DNA of 64,000 nucleotides from Allium sativum (Eukaryota; Streptophyta; Magnoliopsida; Asparagales; Amaryllidaceae). The notes below the pieces were generated by a model. That model had not been told where the DNA came from. It ran no database searches and worked only from the letters and a program-made list of their open reading frames with translations. The translations under genes were made by a program, and so were the position numbers. Every line of letters begins with the position of its first letter. Within the stretch, counting starts at the first letter, position 1. Where the stretch lies: NCBI GenBank assembly GCA_030737875.1, contig CM060912.1, positions 129,217,993 to 129,281,992 on the forward strand, given 5' to 3'. Below are positions 12,491 to 24,649 of this stretch, piece by piece.

Positions 12491-12820
12491 TGTAACACCC
12501 CACCTCCGCTAGGGTCACTCACAAAGGGAATGCATTAGCTTTGGTGGAGCATTATCTAGGTAAACATACACAAAAATATTACAAGACAAAACATGTTAAA
12601 ACCATAAATCAAGGCAGAATTAAATAGCATTTTGATGTAAAAGGCTTTAGACCTTTCTAGATTTTAAAGCAATGAAATTTGGTTCTTCACGCCCTAGGGT
12701 GGACCTAGCACAGGTGACTACATTTCGTGATTGGGCCGTATGACACAGACACATGAACGAGCTAGGACTTGTAGGGAGTCGATCGATTAATAGATCGTTA
12801 CGTGGAAAAAGGGTGTTACA
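12491..12820 (-). mobile_element. Small solo LTR (330 bp) nested in the hAT element (copy 1)
   Basis: It begins TGTAACACCCC and ends GGGTGTTACA, flanked by an exact 5-bp duplication cttct at 12486-12490 and 12821-12825. The first 60 bases (cacctccgctagggtcactc...agggaatgcat) are the reverse complement of the 3' ends of the gypsy LTRs at 54160-54218 and 59950-60008, so it lies in minus orientation. It is far shorter than the 2.5-3.6 kb relatives, so it is either an internally deleted LTR or a short-LTR subfamily. Confidence 0.88.
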
Positions 12821-15800
12821 CTTCTTGTATATAGATCTAGATCTGAACCAAGGGTTGGATCTGAACCTTCATACTCTATGTCGTTTAAGAGCTATGCCTC
12901 TTCACAGGGTATATTCGAGTTTGATCTAACATTTATCAAATTTAGATCTAATATTTAGGGCTTTAGAAATAAATTAGTGAATCTGTCCTGATAACCTATG
13001 GTTGTTTAAGAGCTTATCTCTTGCATAGGCTATACTTGTTGTTATTCATATATTTGTTTCTAGAAACCTAATTATTGTTGATTCATGTTTGTGACAGAAA
13101 CATGAATTAGATCTGATTAATCTGTTTGGCTATTGATGAATATTAATCTAATTTATGTCATCGCTCCCTAATTGCTTTCTTTAATTATATAAATCTCTCT
13201 TTTTATATAATTGTTGTTATTTTCTGTGTTTTCAATCAATCAAAATCCTGGAATAACTTGAATGGATTTACTAGTTTAAATATTTTTGGTCCCAGAGTTC
13301 GATACCCCTTACAACAATCCTTGTTGTTTAGGAAAGCCGAATGGATTTTACAGTTGTTTACAATTGTTTAATTTGTTCGCGAACATAGAACAAGTGTTTC
13401 ATTTTTAAATACATTAAAATGCCCATTGAAATATATTCGCCAAATAGTTTGGATTGACATGAAAATGATTTTTTGTATATTTGCAATAGAATACAAAAAC
13501 ATTATTCTAGGATTATACTATTCTAATTTTAGGAGGGCTGATATTAAATTAATTTTATAATATAGGGTTGGGTTAAAATAAGGTTGGGTTGAACAAAATA
13601 TCAAACCCGACCTGTATATAGTATGGGTTAAAAATTTTAATCCATATCCGACCCGAACTAGAATGGGTTGGGTTATGTGGGTTGGGTCGGGTTTGTTGGG
13701 TTGGGTTGGATTGGATATGAGTTGTGTGCAACCCTAATTGAGCTTGCTTGGTTTTAAAGTCTCCCTTGGCTCCTAACAATCAAATGCGAGTCTTTGCGAA
13801 CTCACATCTATGTAATCAAGCTATTAAGCTTGGTGTGTGTGCCCTTTTCACTTTTGTGTTGTGTATGCATTAGATGTATTGGTTTGTTTGCTTGTGCACT
13901 TTTCAGTTTACGAGTTTTGATTTCATTTTGATGATTTCTAGTGTAAATCATATTTGTGACCGTTTGATTTGTTTCGTAGATCCTCAGACGCTTCATTATC
14001 GTTTGGATAACGTTATAAGACTTCATATTTCGTCCGAGCTCGACCAAAATCGACTGAATATATAAAACCTAGGCATACATATGACCATGGCTAATTCAGC
14101 TGATTGAAGATAACCAATAAGCCTGCTGACCTGTAGGGAGTTATATAAAAAAATAGCATCATTGATTCAGTTGTCTAAATTTATAATTCAACCGGTTGAA
14201 GTTTAGAAAAAAGAAAGCAGATTCTAGAAAACAGATCTAGCTGGCTGAATCAAAGATTCAGCTGTATGAATTCTATTTTTTGCTGTCGGCCTATGGAGAC
14301 CACGGTCAACAGTCTAGTATGATTCAGGATTCTTCCCGATCGAGCTTCAGCTCATTTGCTATTTTCCTGTGTTTTCTCAATTGCTATAATTTGTGAATTT
14401 CAGTAGCTCGATTATGTCAATCTTTGATGATCATTTGATTTATTTTTAGTGAATGAATTTTATAATCAATATTTTTGAGATTTGATTTACGTTATTAAAA
14501 CGTGAATTTTGAGATCGTTTGTTATTACAATAGATATTATATGGGATTTTCCACTTCAAACTATAAAGGGTTTTATATTATTAGTAGATACCAAATCCTT
14601 TACTAAAATGGTTTCTAATTGTACTTCATTATGTGAAGGTATTTTACAAATTGTTTTCTAATCTACTAGTATATATTTATACAAACCTTTTTCTCACTCG
14701 TATGAAAAATCCAATTAAACACTTTGGTAAAATCAAGGATTATGAACCCTTGCGTTTGCTTCGATGGTTAATTCTTAGACTCGTTTGATCGAAAACCATG
14801 GCAATGATCATTTTGTGTTTCGAGTGGAATATACAACACGCTTGTAAATATTCGAGTAAAGCGAGTGGTCATGGGACAAGTAGTTTAACACTTATTTTTA
14901 CAAGCTTAGGGTAATTTACACTTTCTTTTATCAATTAAGATCCTTTGGTGAAGCTTCAGTTTATTTGATGGATGTTTATTTGACGATCACTGATCGTTTT
15001 GGGTGGAACTTCAGTTCATTTAACGAATGCTTGTTTGATGATCTCTGATTGTTCTGGTGGAACTTTTGTTCAATATTGGTGGGGTCACAACCTGAGGTCT
15101 TCGGACCATTTTGGTGGAGCTTTGGCTCATGGTCTTCGGACCGTTATAGGTTAGTTACCTATATATCGCATCTTATTTTGGAATACACGTGTTCGTGAGA
15201 GTCTGGGCTCCCGTTCTGGTGATAGAACTCCCTTTTTGGGTGTGACATTATGGATTTGTAATAATTGACATCTAGAATTTTTTATGTTTGATATGGAACA
15301 TCCATGGCCATTTGACAAGGTGTTATCAATTTGATGATGATTTGATAGGTGATATCATTTCTTGTGATTAGCTACATAACTTAGAATAGGATATTCTTTT
15401 GTAGCGTTGGGATGTCTTTGAGATATTGTGAGGACATTTCTGGGGCTTCATACTTACGTGTGAACATTGTTGTTATTGCATACATGTCTTTATTTATTTT
15501 TATCTCTTGTTATATCCTAGTTTATGAGATGAAAATACAGCTAGACTAATCCGTTTATTATTTATTCTCTTATAAATAATACTCGGGTCAAATCGAGGTG
15601 TTACAGGTGCTTCAACATGACTTCTAGCATGGACTAGTTCATGATTTTTTAAACTACATTAGAGTCGTAGTTTCTGATAATATGTGTATGAGATAGAGAC
15701 TCCTATGTATACACATTCTTTTGGTTCGCGCTTGCACCTACTCTTTCGTTGTGTAGTGAATCTTGCTTGGTCATTATCTTATGTACATTTATGTGTTATA

Positions 15801-16105
15801 TTCATATCTATTTCTGCCTAAATGATGTGAATATCTGTGTCCGACTCTGATTATATAGTTATGTTATTTTATATTGTTTCTGAATTATAAATAGCCACTG
15901 TGTCGTGGGTTTGAACTTGATTTGGATGTGTTGGATTACCTCTTGAGATTTGAAAAGTTAGACCACATTATCCGACATGTTTAACACTTGTTCGAAGCCA
16001 TTATACAGATGGTCACTCCTCAAAAGCCTTATTCTTCGGATTAGCTGACAACATTACTTATAATGTCCCTGGCTAACGTGAGTATAGAGATAGGGCGTTA
16101 CAGCT

Positions 16106-16117
16106 TGGTATCAGAGC
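16106..16117 (+). promoter_or_regulatory. Gypsy primer-binding site (copy 1)
   Basis: TGGTATCAGAGC, complementary to the 3' end of plant initiator tRNA-Met, placed three bases after the LTR terminus GTTACA. It marks the start of an internal region in plus orientation. Confidence 0.88.
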
Positions 16118-18989
16118 TAAGTTCAGAACAATATAATATATTATGGTGAGGATCATTGTCCTAAGTCGCTCTTAAGAAATCGTGTTTTAGGATTTAATTC
16201 GAGTCTTAGGACTTGTTATATCCTATCTTATTTTATGATCCCTTGTTCAATCGATCCAATTTATTTGAGTTTATTTTTGTGAATCTTGGCCTAGACAAAC
16301 TAAGAGTCCCGTCCCTTTCGTGAGTAGGAGTTCAGAGTTATTTTCTATTTTGAGTTATGATTCATTGTTTGCTAAATCGAATTTATCCGAATTCATTTCG
16401 AGAATAACATTTTCCTTCTTCCTTTCTTAAAGAAGAGAAATAGATCGACTTGGCCACCCAAGCATTGGCCAATCTAGTATAACTTCTACGGGGAGTGTTT
16501 TTGTCAGTTCATACGATTGGGAGGAAGTCCCCGGATGCCTGACCAAGTTTAGGCTACTTTATAGATATTGACTACTGTGTTTTGTTGAGAGTATTCTTAT
16601 CCATATGCTTATATGGGTTGGGTAGATTAATAATATTGGAATGTTAAAAATGAACACCATATGAATTTAATTTCACGATTTGACTATGAGGCGTTCGATG
16701 ATAATGTTAGGTTAGAATTCAACCTAAAAGAGAACTATTTAAATTAAATTTAAACAAGAAATATACAAGTATAATTTATGAACAATATTTATAAGTACGA
16801 AACATATTTGAGTTGAAATAGCCTTTGGGACTTAGTTGTGAAGATTTTTGAAATTATATTTTTAAATTATTTTACAAAATGATTTAATAAAATAATTTTG
16901 TCTAAGTAATATACTAATCCATTTGAGATTAGCTTTGTGAGGCGAATGCGGATAAATTGTTTCCGCTAGGCACTGAAATGGTCGATTATTTATTTACGAA
17001 TTTGTGTCCCTATATTGTCGTAAATTTTTTAAGTTTCCCATTGGGTGCGTTTGGAATTCTGATCGAGATGTGGGACGCCACACGATCGATAGGAGTTTCT
17101 AAACACTTCGATGAGACAATTCTGACACAACACTTATATTAAATATTAATGATGTGCATCGCCATGAAACGTTAGCATTAGAAATTTTATATAAATAGAT
17201 GGCGAGGCAAATCAGTAATATTGATTATTAATTTGCAATATTTGTACGTTAATCTTGATATATTTAAGGAAAATAATGTTGATGATGACTGCAACATCAT
17301 CGGGGTTCATTTTCGAGTTTCTAAGTAAGAATTTGTTACCATGGATGATAGTTTGGATTTAAAATAAATTTCTGTTTTGGATCCAAATTGGTTGAAGTAT
17401 AATATGGATGCATGTAGTTTATATATTAGAATTATATGATTTTTCATCTTGATCTGATGTTTAGTGAATTTCATTTATATATGTAGTGGAATGTTCGACG
17501 ATTTTGGATAGTTGACATTTCCGAATTTGAATGTTTAACGAGTTTATGTTTAAAACATAAGAGAATAGGTTTATAGTTTATAAACTTAATGAAAATTAAA
17601 CGAATTAATTAGATTTAATTTAAATGAGTTTGTCGTGTGGCGACAGTTCGTGATATTGCAAATTGAAGTTCAAATGAACATATAAGATCCATTATAAGTC
17701 GGAATTCTTTAAAACAAGAATCATCCGGATCTATTAGATTATAGTTTCCTAATATAAGGGAAAGACTTGAATTTTGTCTTGTAAATTTTGAGATATAGCT
17801 ACATAAAATTCTAAGAAAAATCAAGATTTGGTAGTTGGCGATTTAAAACCAAAATACTAGTGAAGTGGAAGTTTGGTTTATATTGCAACTAGAAGTAAAA
17901 GTTATTTGAATTGGTTTCCATTCTTCTTATATTTGGCTATGATGGCCATTTTGAGCTCTCTTGAATAATCTTTGAGTTATTCCTTTTTCCATTTTGCTAA
18001 GATTGTTTTGTGTTTTATATAGTGCATTTTGCAATTTATTTACAAATATTTGAGTTAAATCAGTGGTTATAGGACATTTGGATAAATTCGCCTATTTACT
18101 AGCTTAATGTAAATTGCGCTTTCTTTGTTGATCGTTAACGATCATTTTTGGTAGATCTCCAGATCATTTTCAGTGGATCTTCTGATCATTTTGGTGGATC
18201 TTTTGATCATTTTTTGTGGATCTTCGAATCAATTTGAGTTACTTTGATATGGGATGATCATGAGGAGCTTCGGCTCATTTGTGTGAGGTAGCAATCTTGA
18301 TATTTCGACCACTTGTGGAGTTAATCTCATTTTAGAGGGTCTTCGTACTAGCCTAGAGAACTTGTCCACATTTGGGAAACATGTGTTTCTCTTCATTTGT
18401 TTATGACAGGAAGTGCTTACGTGTTCATTTCTGGATGCATTCATTTGTGTTGTGTGGACTTTTGTGTGCGTCTACTTTTGTGTTATGTGAACCATTTGTG
18501 AATAACATTGTGGTTTATGGATTTGTATGCTCGCACTAGTTATGGTTCGATTGTCTTTCTATTTCATATTCTTCTAGATGTCTTCGGTGACTTCTAGAAT
18601 TTGGATAATTCGAGCTTTCATTGAAAATTGTCTCGAATCTTCTATTGAAAAGTAATTAGCTATACTTTTCTTATTGATCTTAGCCTCTCGTTTCCATATT
18701 TCGATTCCTGATCTCCAATCTTTCGTGATTGGGATCCTGCATGATTCCCACTTTTTGTCTTTTGTATAATAAATTGGGTTTAGTATTTCGATAGATCAAC
18801 TTTGCAGAAAGTTGATGATCCGTTTTGAATTACCTTTGAGGTTAACTTCGCTGGGTTTTTATAAATCATCTTTTTATGGATGATGAACTCTCTTTTTTGT
18901 GACTATTCACTACATGCCTAGTTGCATATCTTCTTTGTTTTGGTTTTGTTGTGATTTTTAGGAATAGATTGGTCTAACCATTTGAGGTC
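16118..18989 (+). mobile_element. Non-coding internal and LTR-like DNA of gypsy type (copy 1)
   Basis: No gag or pol similarity is visible downstream of the primer site. From about 17560 the DNA instead matches other LTRs: 17680-17730 (the stretch ending ataagtcgga.ttcttt.aaac.aga) parallels 38650-38700 in the LARD LTR, and 18055-18130 parallels 14860-14945 in the preceding LTR. This suggests a short non-coding internal segment followed by part of a related LTR. The boundary between the two could not be fixed. The open frame at 16957-17142 is not conserved in the other LTR families. Confidence 0.5.
18140..18226. repeat. Four-unit tandem repeat, ~22 bp (copy 1)
   Basis: Four units of the form gatcatttt.ggtggatcttt follow head to tail, each starting with gatcatttt. 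The array lies in LTR-like DNA and is duplicated in the second copy. Confidence 0.85.
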
Positions 18990-19711
18990 TGTAACGAACT
19001 AAGATTTTCAACATTTTAAATATGAAATTAAATTGGAATTAGTATTTAAGAAATTTAAATTTATTTAGATTCTGAAATCTAGTCCATTTTAATTTGATAT
19101 TTTTAAATTGATTTTGTACGTGTGAATTTAAATTTAATATTGAATCTAAATTTGTTTTGTTATATTTTATCGATATTAACATTTCAAAGTAATTTTATAT
19201 GTTGATTAAGAAATTATACATTTTCATTCCAATTTAATTAGAGAATTATAATTGAATTTAAATAAATTTATTTGTATTTAAATTTGTTTTAAAAAAATTT
19301 ATCTAAAATTTAGGTAGGTACTTGAAAACATTAAATATACTAGTATTGTTGTATATTATAATGGTATATACTTAGCGAAAATATAAATTGTTCTGGGTTT
19401 TCCACTTGTTACGCATGTTGAAGTATGTTTTACCCTTGTTCAATTTGGGCTGAAATTGTAAACACGTGTTCTTTGTTTTACCGTGTCGTGTCCCTTGCCT
19501 CTCCACCATCCCCTTTATTTTCTTTTTTTCCCCTTTATTCTTCCTCACAGCCGACCAGAATTCAAGCCTTCCTCTTGTTATAAATCTAAATCTAATCTTC
19601 CCCAAATAATTTTTCAAAAACTATCGTTAATGGCTGCCATGAAAACCTTCCTGAAATCTATTTCGAACCCATCAACTTCATCACCGAAGTCTCCTGCGTC
19701 CATCCCCAATT
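18990..19711 (+). mobile_element. LTR-like segment starting TGTAACGAAC, cut by the duplication junction (copy 1)
   Basis: The TGTAACGAAC start and very AT-rich first 400 bases resemble the beginnings of the other gypsy LTRs, followed by a TATA box (near 19580) and a more GC-rich leader containing a short frame from 19630 (MAAMKTFLKSIS...). The homologous sequence continues in copy 2 beyond 31545. Here it is replaced at 19712 by the start of the second duplicate, so any leader or transcript is truncated. Its identity as an LTR is inferred; a host promoter cannot be excluded. Confidence 0.45.
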
Positions 19712-20306
19712 ATGAGATTCCTTTTATTACGAAAAGAATTAATGTCTACTTGACATTATATTTCACTTATCATTTTTTACCGATACGTTTGAACTAGACT
19801 GGCCAGTGTATTCATACTCGGGTTAGACCGAGTTATTTTAGGTTTATAGCTTGTTGTTGATTCATGCTTAGTTGTTTCACCTTGGACTATTTCACTTGAA
19901 GCTATTACCTAAGATGTATAGTTGTGTATTTATGTCATGTGTATATTTATTCTTTTAGGACATGATGTATGTGTACATGGTTTATGTAAAACCATTTGAG
20001 TATGTAGCACATGCGTATGTTGTATTATATGTATTATGTTCGGTGGTCTACTATCTGTTATAGTGCGATGTGTTGTAATTTGTTTAGAATATGTTCCTTA
20101 GTCATAGATCTATATTAGACATGAATCGAGTGTGTCGTTCCACCTGAGATAAGAAAGAAATATTTATAAACTAAATCGGCATATTCGATGCTTATTTAAC
20201 ATAAGATCACAGATGGCCACCCTCAATCAGCCTTATTCTCCGCTCTAATAGACATAATTGCTTTGTATGCCTTTTATTAGGATGAGACTCGGGATAGGGC
20301 TTTACA
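19712..20306 (+). mobile_element. 3' fragment of the solo gypsy LTR (copy 2)
   Basis: Equivalent to 7890-8484, ending GGGCTTTACA next to the copia remnant. Only the right-hand ~0.6 kb of the LTR is present because the duplication breakpoint fell inside it. Confidence 0.85.
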
Positions 20307-22658
20307 CAACTATTATAACAAATCTAGAGGGAAAGGCCGACGAAGCAACAATAACAAACCCAAATGCCAAACAAGTGAAAAAGTCGACCACACAGTACTG
20401 AAACGTTACTTTGGATACAATAGTAATTTCTTGCCAAGACAAAATAACAACAGTCAAAGAAACAAAAATCTAAGTGCAAATATTGTTGACACTTAACCAA
20501 ATACATGTCAGCCTAATTCATGCAAGGATCAAGGTCAGATTGATAAATCAAACCAAATTCAAAATGACAGTTGGTATCCAGACTCGGGAGCTACTAATCA
20601 CATCACAAACAATTTAGATGATTTAAATCTTGGCAACAAAGAGTATAGAGATAAAAAATGTATATACATGGGGAATGATCAGAATATTAAAATTTCTCAT
20701 ATTGGCAATGCTTGCATTATCGGTAAAATGCAGCTTTTATTGCATAATTTATTATGAGATCCAAGAATAAAAAAGAATCCTATCGGTGTATCTCAATTTA
20801 CTAGAGATAATAACGTTTATTTTGAATTTTACCCTATTGCTATTTAGTTAGAGACATACCTACTAAAGAAATTCTTTTACATGGTGATGTTGTTCGAGGC
20901 TTACACAAACTGAATTTCAACAACACCACTAAGTCTGTGAAAGGAAGCATCAATTGTAAGACGACAATAATGACTAATGCTAATGCAGTCAAGAATGTAT
21001 TTGATACTTAGCACTATAAACTTGGTCATCTAAATGCTAAAATTTTGAAACAAATTCTCTCTAGTAATAATATCAAATTTGATGATGTTAGTTTACCCTA
21101 TGTTTTTACACATTGTCAGATGGGCATGAGCCATAAGTTTTCTTTTAATGATTCCACTAATAATTTTTTTTAAACTTCTGGAATCGATTGTATCTGACTT
21201 TTGGAGTCCTGCACCTATCTACTCTGACTTTGATTTTAAATATCACATGTCATATATTGATGCAAATTTAAGATATACTTAGATATATTAAGTCATAAAC
21301 TTACAAAACTGTTAAATTTTTTATAAATATGGCTGAAATACTTACTTATTGTCATGTTAAAATATTTCAAATTGAATTGTGGTAGTGAATACAAATCCTT
21401 AAATTCTTACTTCAAAAATAAGGGAATCATACACAAGACTATATGTCCACATACATATGAACAAGGTGGTATTTCTAAGAGAAAACATAAACATGTAGTT
21501 GAATCTGACCTAACACTTTTATCACAAGCTTCTCTAACACTGAAGTTTTGGACAAAATCATTTAGTACACCAGAGTATTTGAGACTGCCTACTAAAGCAT
21601 AGACTGTTAGGACTCTCTGAGAAAAATTCAACAATATCAAACTATACTACCACAGTTTGAAAAACTAAGTTCTTATATTTCTCATACTTAAGGCTATAGA
21701 ATGCAACTAAGTTAAACGTTAGATATAGCCATGCTACTAATCAGAAAGGATATAAATGTTTGGATGAGAATGGAAAGTTGTTATTAGTAGACATGTTATT
21801 TTCAAAGAATTTTTTCATCCTTTTTATAATGTATATACAGAACAACTAGTAAAATTCACAATGAAAAGGTTTCAATACCTAGTATTCCAATCAGTGCTGA
21901 AGCACGGTAGGAAGTGGGGACTAATAAGACTGCTATTGATCAACATGCACAATCATCAAGCTCAAACAATGACATTAGTGATGCAACTGAAGAAAATAGT
22001 CACGCAGACCAGTCACTGAACAATCAACTAGGAAATACAATAATCAGGAAAATGCAAATACTCAAGGAGAATACACTGAAGGAAGTACAAATCAAACCAA
22101 CACAACTTACTCACCACCACAAGTGCTACAAGCTCAAACTAGTCATCATATGATAACCAAATCCAAAAGTGGAGTCTTTAAACCCAAATTATTTACTGTT
22201 ATCGATGTTCCATGTGAACTGAAAACATACAAATAAGCTGCCAAACAAAAAGAGTAAAGACAAGCTATAGGTGATGAGTATAATGCTCTCATCAAAAATA
22301 CAACATGGGATTCAGTTTTCCTAACAGCTGAATAAAACACAATTGGTTGTAAATGGATTATAAAATTAAGAAAAATTTGATGGATCAATTAAAAAAAACA
22401 AGGCTAGACTAGCAGTGAAGGTTTTACTCAAGAATATAGGTTTGATTTTAATCAAACTTTCTCACCTATAGTGAAACCGACCATTATCAGGATTATTCTT
22501 AAATTAGCTTTATGCAACTGGGAGATAAAGCATTTAGATGTAAATAATGCTTTCTTTCATGGAGATCTAAAAGAAGAAATTTATATGTGGCAGCCATCAG
22601 GCTACACAATCCATACTATGTGTGCAAACTCAAGAAAGTCATATATAGGCTCAAAAAA
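20307..22658 (+). pseudogene. Ty1/copia gag-pol remnant (copy 2)
   Basis: Same order and same lesions as copy 1: damaged zinc knuckle, intact WYPDSGATNH protease motif (~20572-20607), TAG in place of the pre-integrase Trp, integrase with Asn and Lys at the two catalytic positions (21357-21602), and RT motif A near 22526-22592. Sharing all these lesions shows the element was dead before duplication. Small differences are M-to-L context and Asp/Glu in the integrase tail (PDYL against PEYL), and Leu/Ser in RT (QPLGY against QPSGY). It is truncated at 22658 by the gypsy LTR. Confidence 0.9.
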
Positions 22659-23406
22659 TGTAACAACCCACATTTTTTGCGATTATTTATTTAAGAAATT
22701 TATTTAAATATCATATCTTGAGTTTGGTTTAAAATTCGAGATTTGTGACTTTTGTAAACGAATGAATTTGCACTCAAAACCACTTACATTAAGTTTAAAA
22801 TGTCATTTACAACATTTTGAGTATAAACATCGATACCTTTGGAGTTGGGTGAAATTTGGTCTTTTTCATTGCGTGTATGACCAAAACATCACTTTTTGCA
22901 TACACACAAATTTGGACTTGAAACCATTTCCATTGAGTTTAAAGTGTCATTTATGATATTTAAAACAGTAAACATCAACATGTTTGGAGTTAGTAAAATT
23001 TGGAATTTTGGTTGGGGCTCGGGTTAGTAAACCTAGCCTACCACCTTATATCTCACTTAACCCAACCCTCTTCATTCACTCTAACACATAAGCAATAATA
23101 GAAATGGGGGAATGGAAACTAAAATTCCCTATGCCATTGCTTAATCTTAGAAGTCTGATTCGTGCTGAAATCAAGTGCAAATTCAAGGAGAAGCTTAGAT
23201 TGGAATACTAAAGTCGTGGTTGAAGAAAAGTTGAGCTTAGGGCTGCGTAAAGTATGGGTTGGGTCGGGTTAGACCAAATACTTCATCCGACCCGCATAGG
23301 TATGGGTTTAAAGCATTTCAACCCGTATCCGACCCTATATGAGGTTGGACATGGGCTGGGTTGAAGTATGGGTTGGGTCGAGTTTAGTAGGGTTGGGTTG
23401 GGTTGC

Positions 23407-23410
<4 letters not shown>

Positions 23411-23451
<41 letters not shown>
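23411..23451. repeat. (TA)n microsatellite (copy 2 allele)
   Basis: About 20 TA units against about 17 at 11589-11622, consistent with slippage after duplication. Confidence 0.95.
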
Positions 23452-23453
<2 letters not shown>

Positions 23454-24319
23454 AATATGGGGGAATTTATAAAAATAATATTAAAATTTTCAGCATAATA
23501 TATTAGATTTTATCTAGCATAATGCTTTTAAAATAACTGATTCATTATGAGACATATTTTAGTAAAATTTCATTATAAAACAGATCATATAAAATTAATT
23601 TACTACATAGTAGAATGATATACACGTAAATGTGTATATTTTATCTGCATATTTATCTTGTTTTCTCTTTAAAATAACTAATACTGTGTATTTATAGTTG
23701 TGTTTCCATATTATTTATGATGAATGGGTGAATGCACTTAATTGTTGAAAAGCTTGAAGAATTGGTGCAAGAAGAGTGTTGATTTTTAGAGCTGGATTAA
23801 AGCTTGAAGACCTAAAGAAATGTTGTTGTTCAATCACCTTCTACTACATATTTTAATGTCAAGATTCAATGCTTTTCCATAATGATCACTTGGAGTTCTT
23901 ATTCATTCTCAAGGCAATTGGAGTTGAAGCCCGCAACCTATTTTCTTTGCATGTGTTCACGTTAGCTCATTTGCAAGGCCTCTCATTCTACAGTTGCGTT
24001 CAAACTGGCTTATGTGTTATTTAAGATAAATCTTTTGTCCCACATTGTGTAATTAGCCTTTTAGTCTTGGCCAATGCTAATATAAATACATTGTATCTCA
24101 TTCATGTAAAAAAATACTTAGTTTTATTCTGTAATTCTCTTCTTGGAATAAAACTCTTCTTCTCCCTTTCTCTTTACTTTTTATTGTATTTTATTTATGT
24201 TGTATATATTCTGTTTTTCTTCTTCTTTAGCTATGTTTAGCTAATCTCCTTTAATTAAGGGGTGATGACGCTGGATTAGATTCAATATGAATCACATAGT
24301 AAAAGAGATTAGAACTTCT

Positions 24320-24649
24320 TGTCACACCCCACCTCCGCTAGGGTCACTCACAAAGGGAATGCATTAGCTTTGGTGGAGCATTATCTAGGTAAACATACAC
24401 AAAAATATTACAAGACAAAACATGTTAAAACCATAAATCAAGGCAGAATTAAATAGCATTTTGATGTAAAAGGCTTTAGACCTTTCTAGATTTTAAAGCA
24501 ATGAAATTTGGTTCTTCACGCCCTAGGGTGGACCTAGCACAGGTGACTACATTTCGTGATTGGGCCGTATGACACAGACACATGAACGAGCTAGGGCTTG
24601 TAGGGAGCCGATCGATTAATAGATCGTTACGTGGAAAAAGGGTGTTACA
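24320..24649 (-). mobile_element. Small solo LTR nested in the hAT element (copy 2)
   Basis: Counterpart of 12491-12820, again 330 bp, flanked by cttct (24315-24319 and 24650-24654). The first bases are TGTCACACCCC, a substitution in the otherwise invariant TGTAACACCCC terminus. Confidence 0.88.

Larger units (their letters stand above)
11416..13736. mobile_element. hAT-family non-autonomous element, 2.3 kb (copy 1)
   Basis: The ends are TAGGGCTGCGCA and TGCAACCCTA, the TAGGGTTGCACA-type hAT terminus. Flanks are gttgagct (11408-11415) and attgagct (13737-13744), an 8-bp target duplication with one mismatch. Dense gggttgggtcggg / cccgaccc arrays fill 150 bp next to each end. The homologous LTR at 47725-49427 has a single gttgggct at 48298-48305 and nothing inserted, which confirms both boundaries. 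No hAT transposase frame is visible; the interior is AT-rich with a TATA-like taatataaatac near 12250 and a nested 330-bp solo LTR. Confidence 0.92.
10837..16102 (+). mobile_element. Ty3/gypsy-type LTR inserted in copia RT (copy 1), interrupted by a hAT element
   Basis: It starts TGTAACAACCC directly after the copia RT and ends GATAGGGCGTTACA, followed after three bases by the primer site TGGTATCAGAGC (16106-16117), so this is the 5' LTR of a plus-strand gypsy element. Removing the nested hAT element and its duplication leaves about 2.9 kb. The first ~1.7 kb is shared with the LTR at 47725-49427, which lacks the hAT insertion. Short degenerate tandem units (ggtggaactt / ggtcttcggacc) lie at 14941-15150. 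I see no coding sequence in it. Confidence 0.8.
7890..19711. repeat. Tandem segmental duplication, copy 1 (11,822 bp)
   Basis: This whole segment recurs in direct orientation immediately afterwards (19712-31545). Offsets between matching landmarks stay at 11,822 bp up to the TA repeat at 11589, and reach 11,834 after a longer TA tract, a 5-bp gggtt unit gain and small poly-A/T changes in copy 2. Hand comparison of about 1.5 kb gives roughly 0.5-1% substitutions. The left end (7886-7889) and the right end (19708-19711) share only AATT. The unit carries part of a solo LTR, the copia pol, a gypsy LTR, a hAT element, a small solo LTR and LTR-like DNA, all of which therefore predate it. Confidence 0.96.

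Noticed and set aside
13296..13306. agttcgatacc, like a pol III B box, suggesting a SINE or tRNA
   Set aside because: No A box at suitable spacing, no cloverleaf and no poly-A/T tail with duplication.
13564..13735. gggttgggtt runs resembling telomeric repeats
   Set aside because: The plant telomere unit is tttaggg; these are hAT subterminal arrays mirrored at the other end of the element.
13874..14065. Open frame also present in the diverged LTR at 48420-48623 with the same stop
   Set aside because: Protein identity is clearly lower than nucleotide similarity, as expected for non-coding LTR homology rather than a selected protein.
16106..16117. tRNA-like TGGTATCAGAGC
   Set aside because: Complement of the tRNA-Met 3' end used as an LTR primer site, not a tRNA gene.
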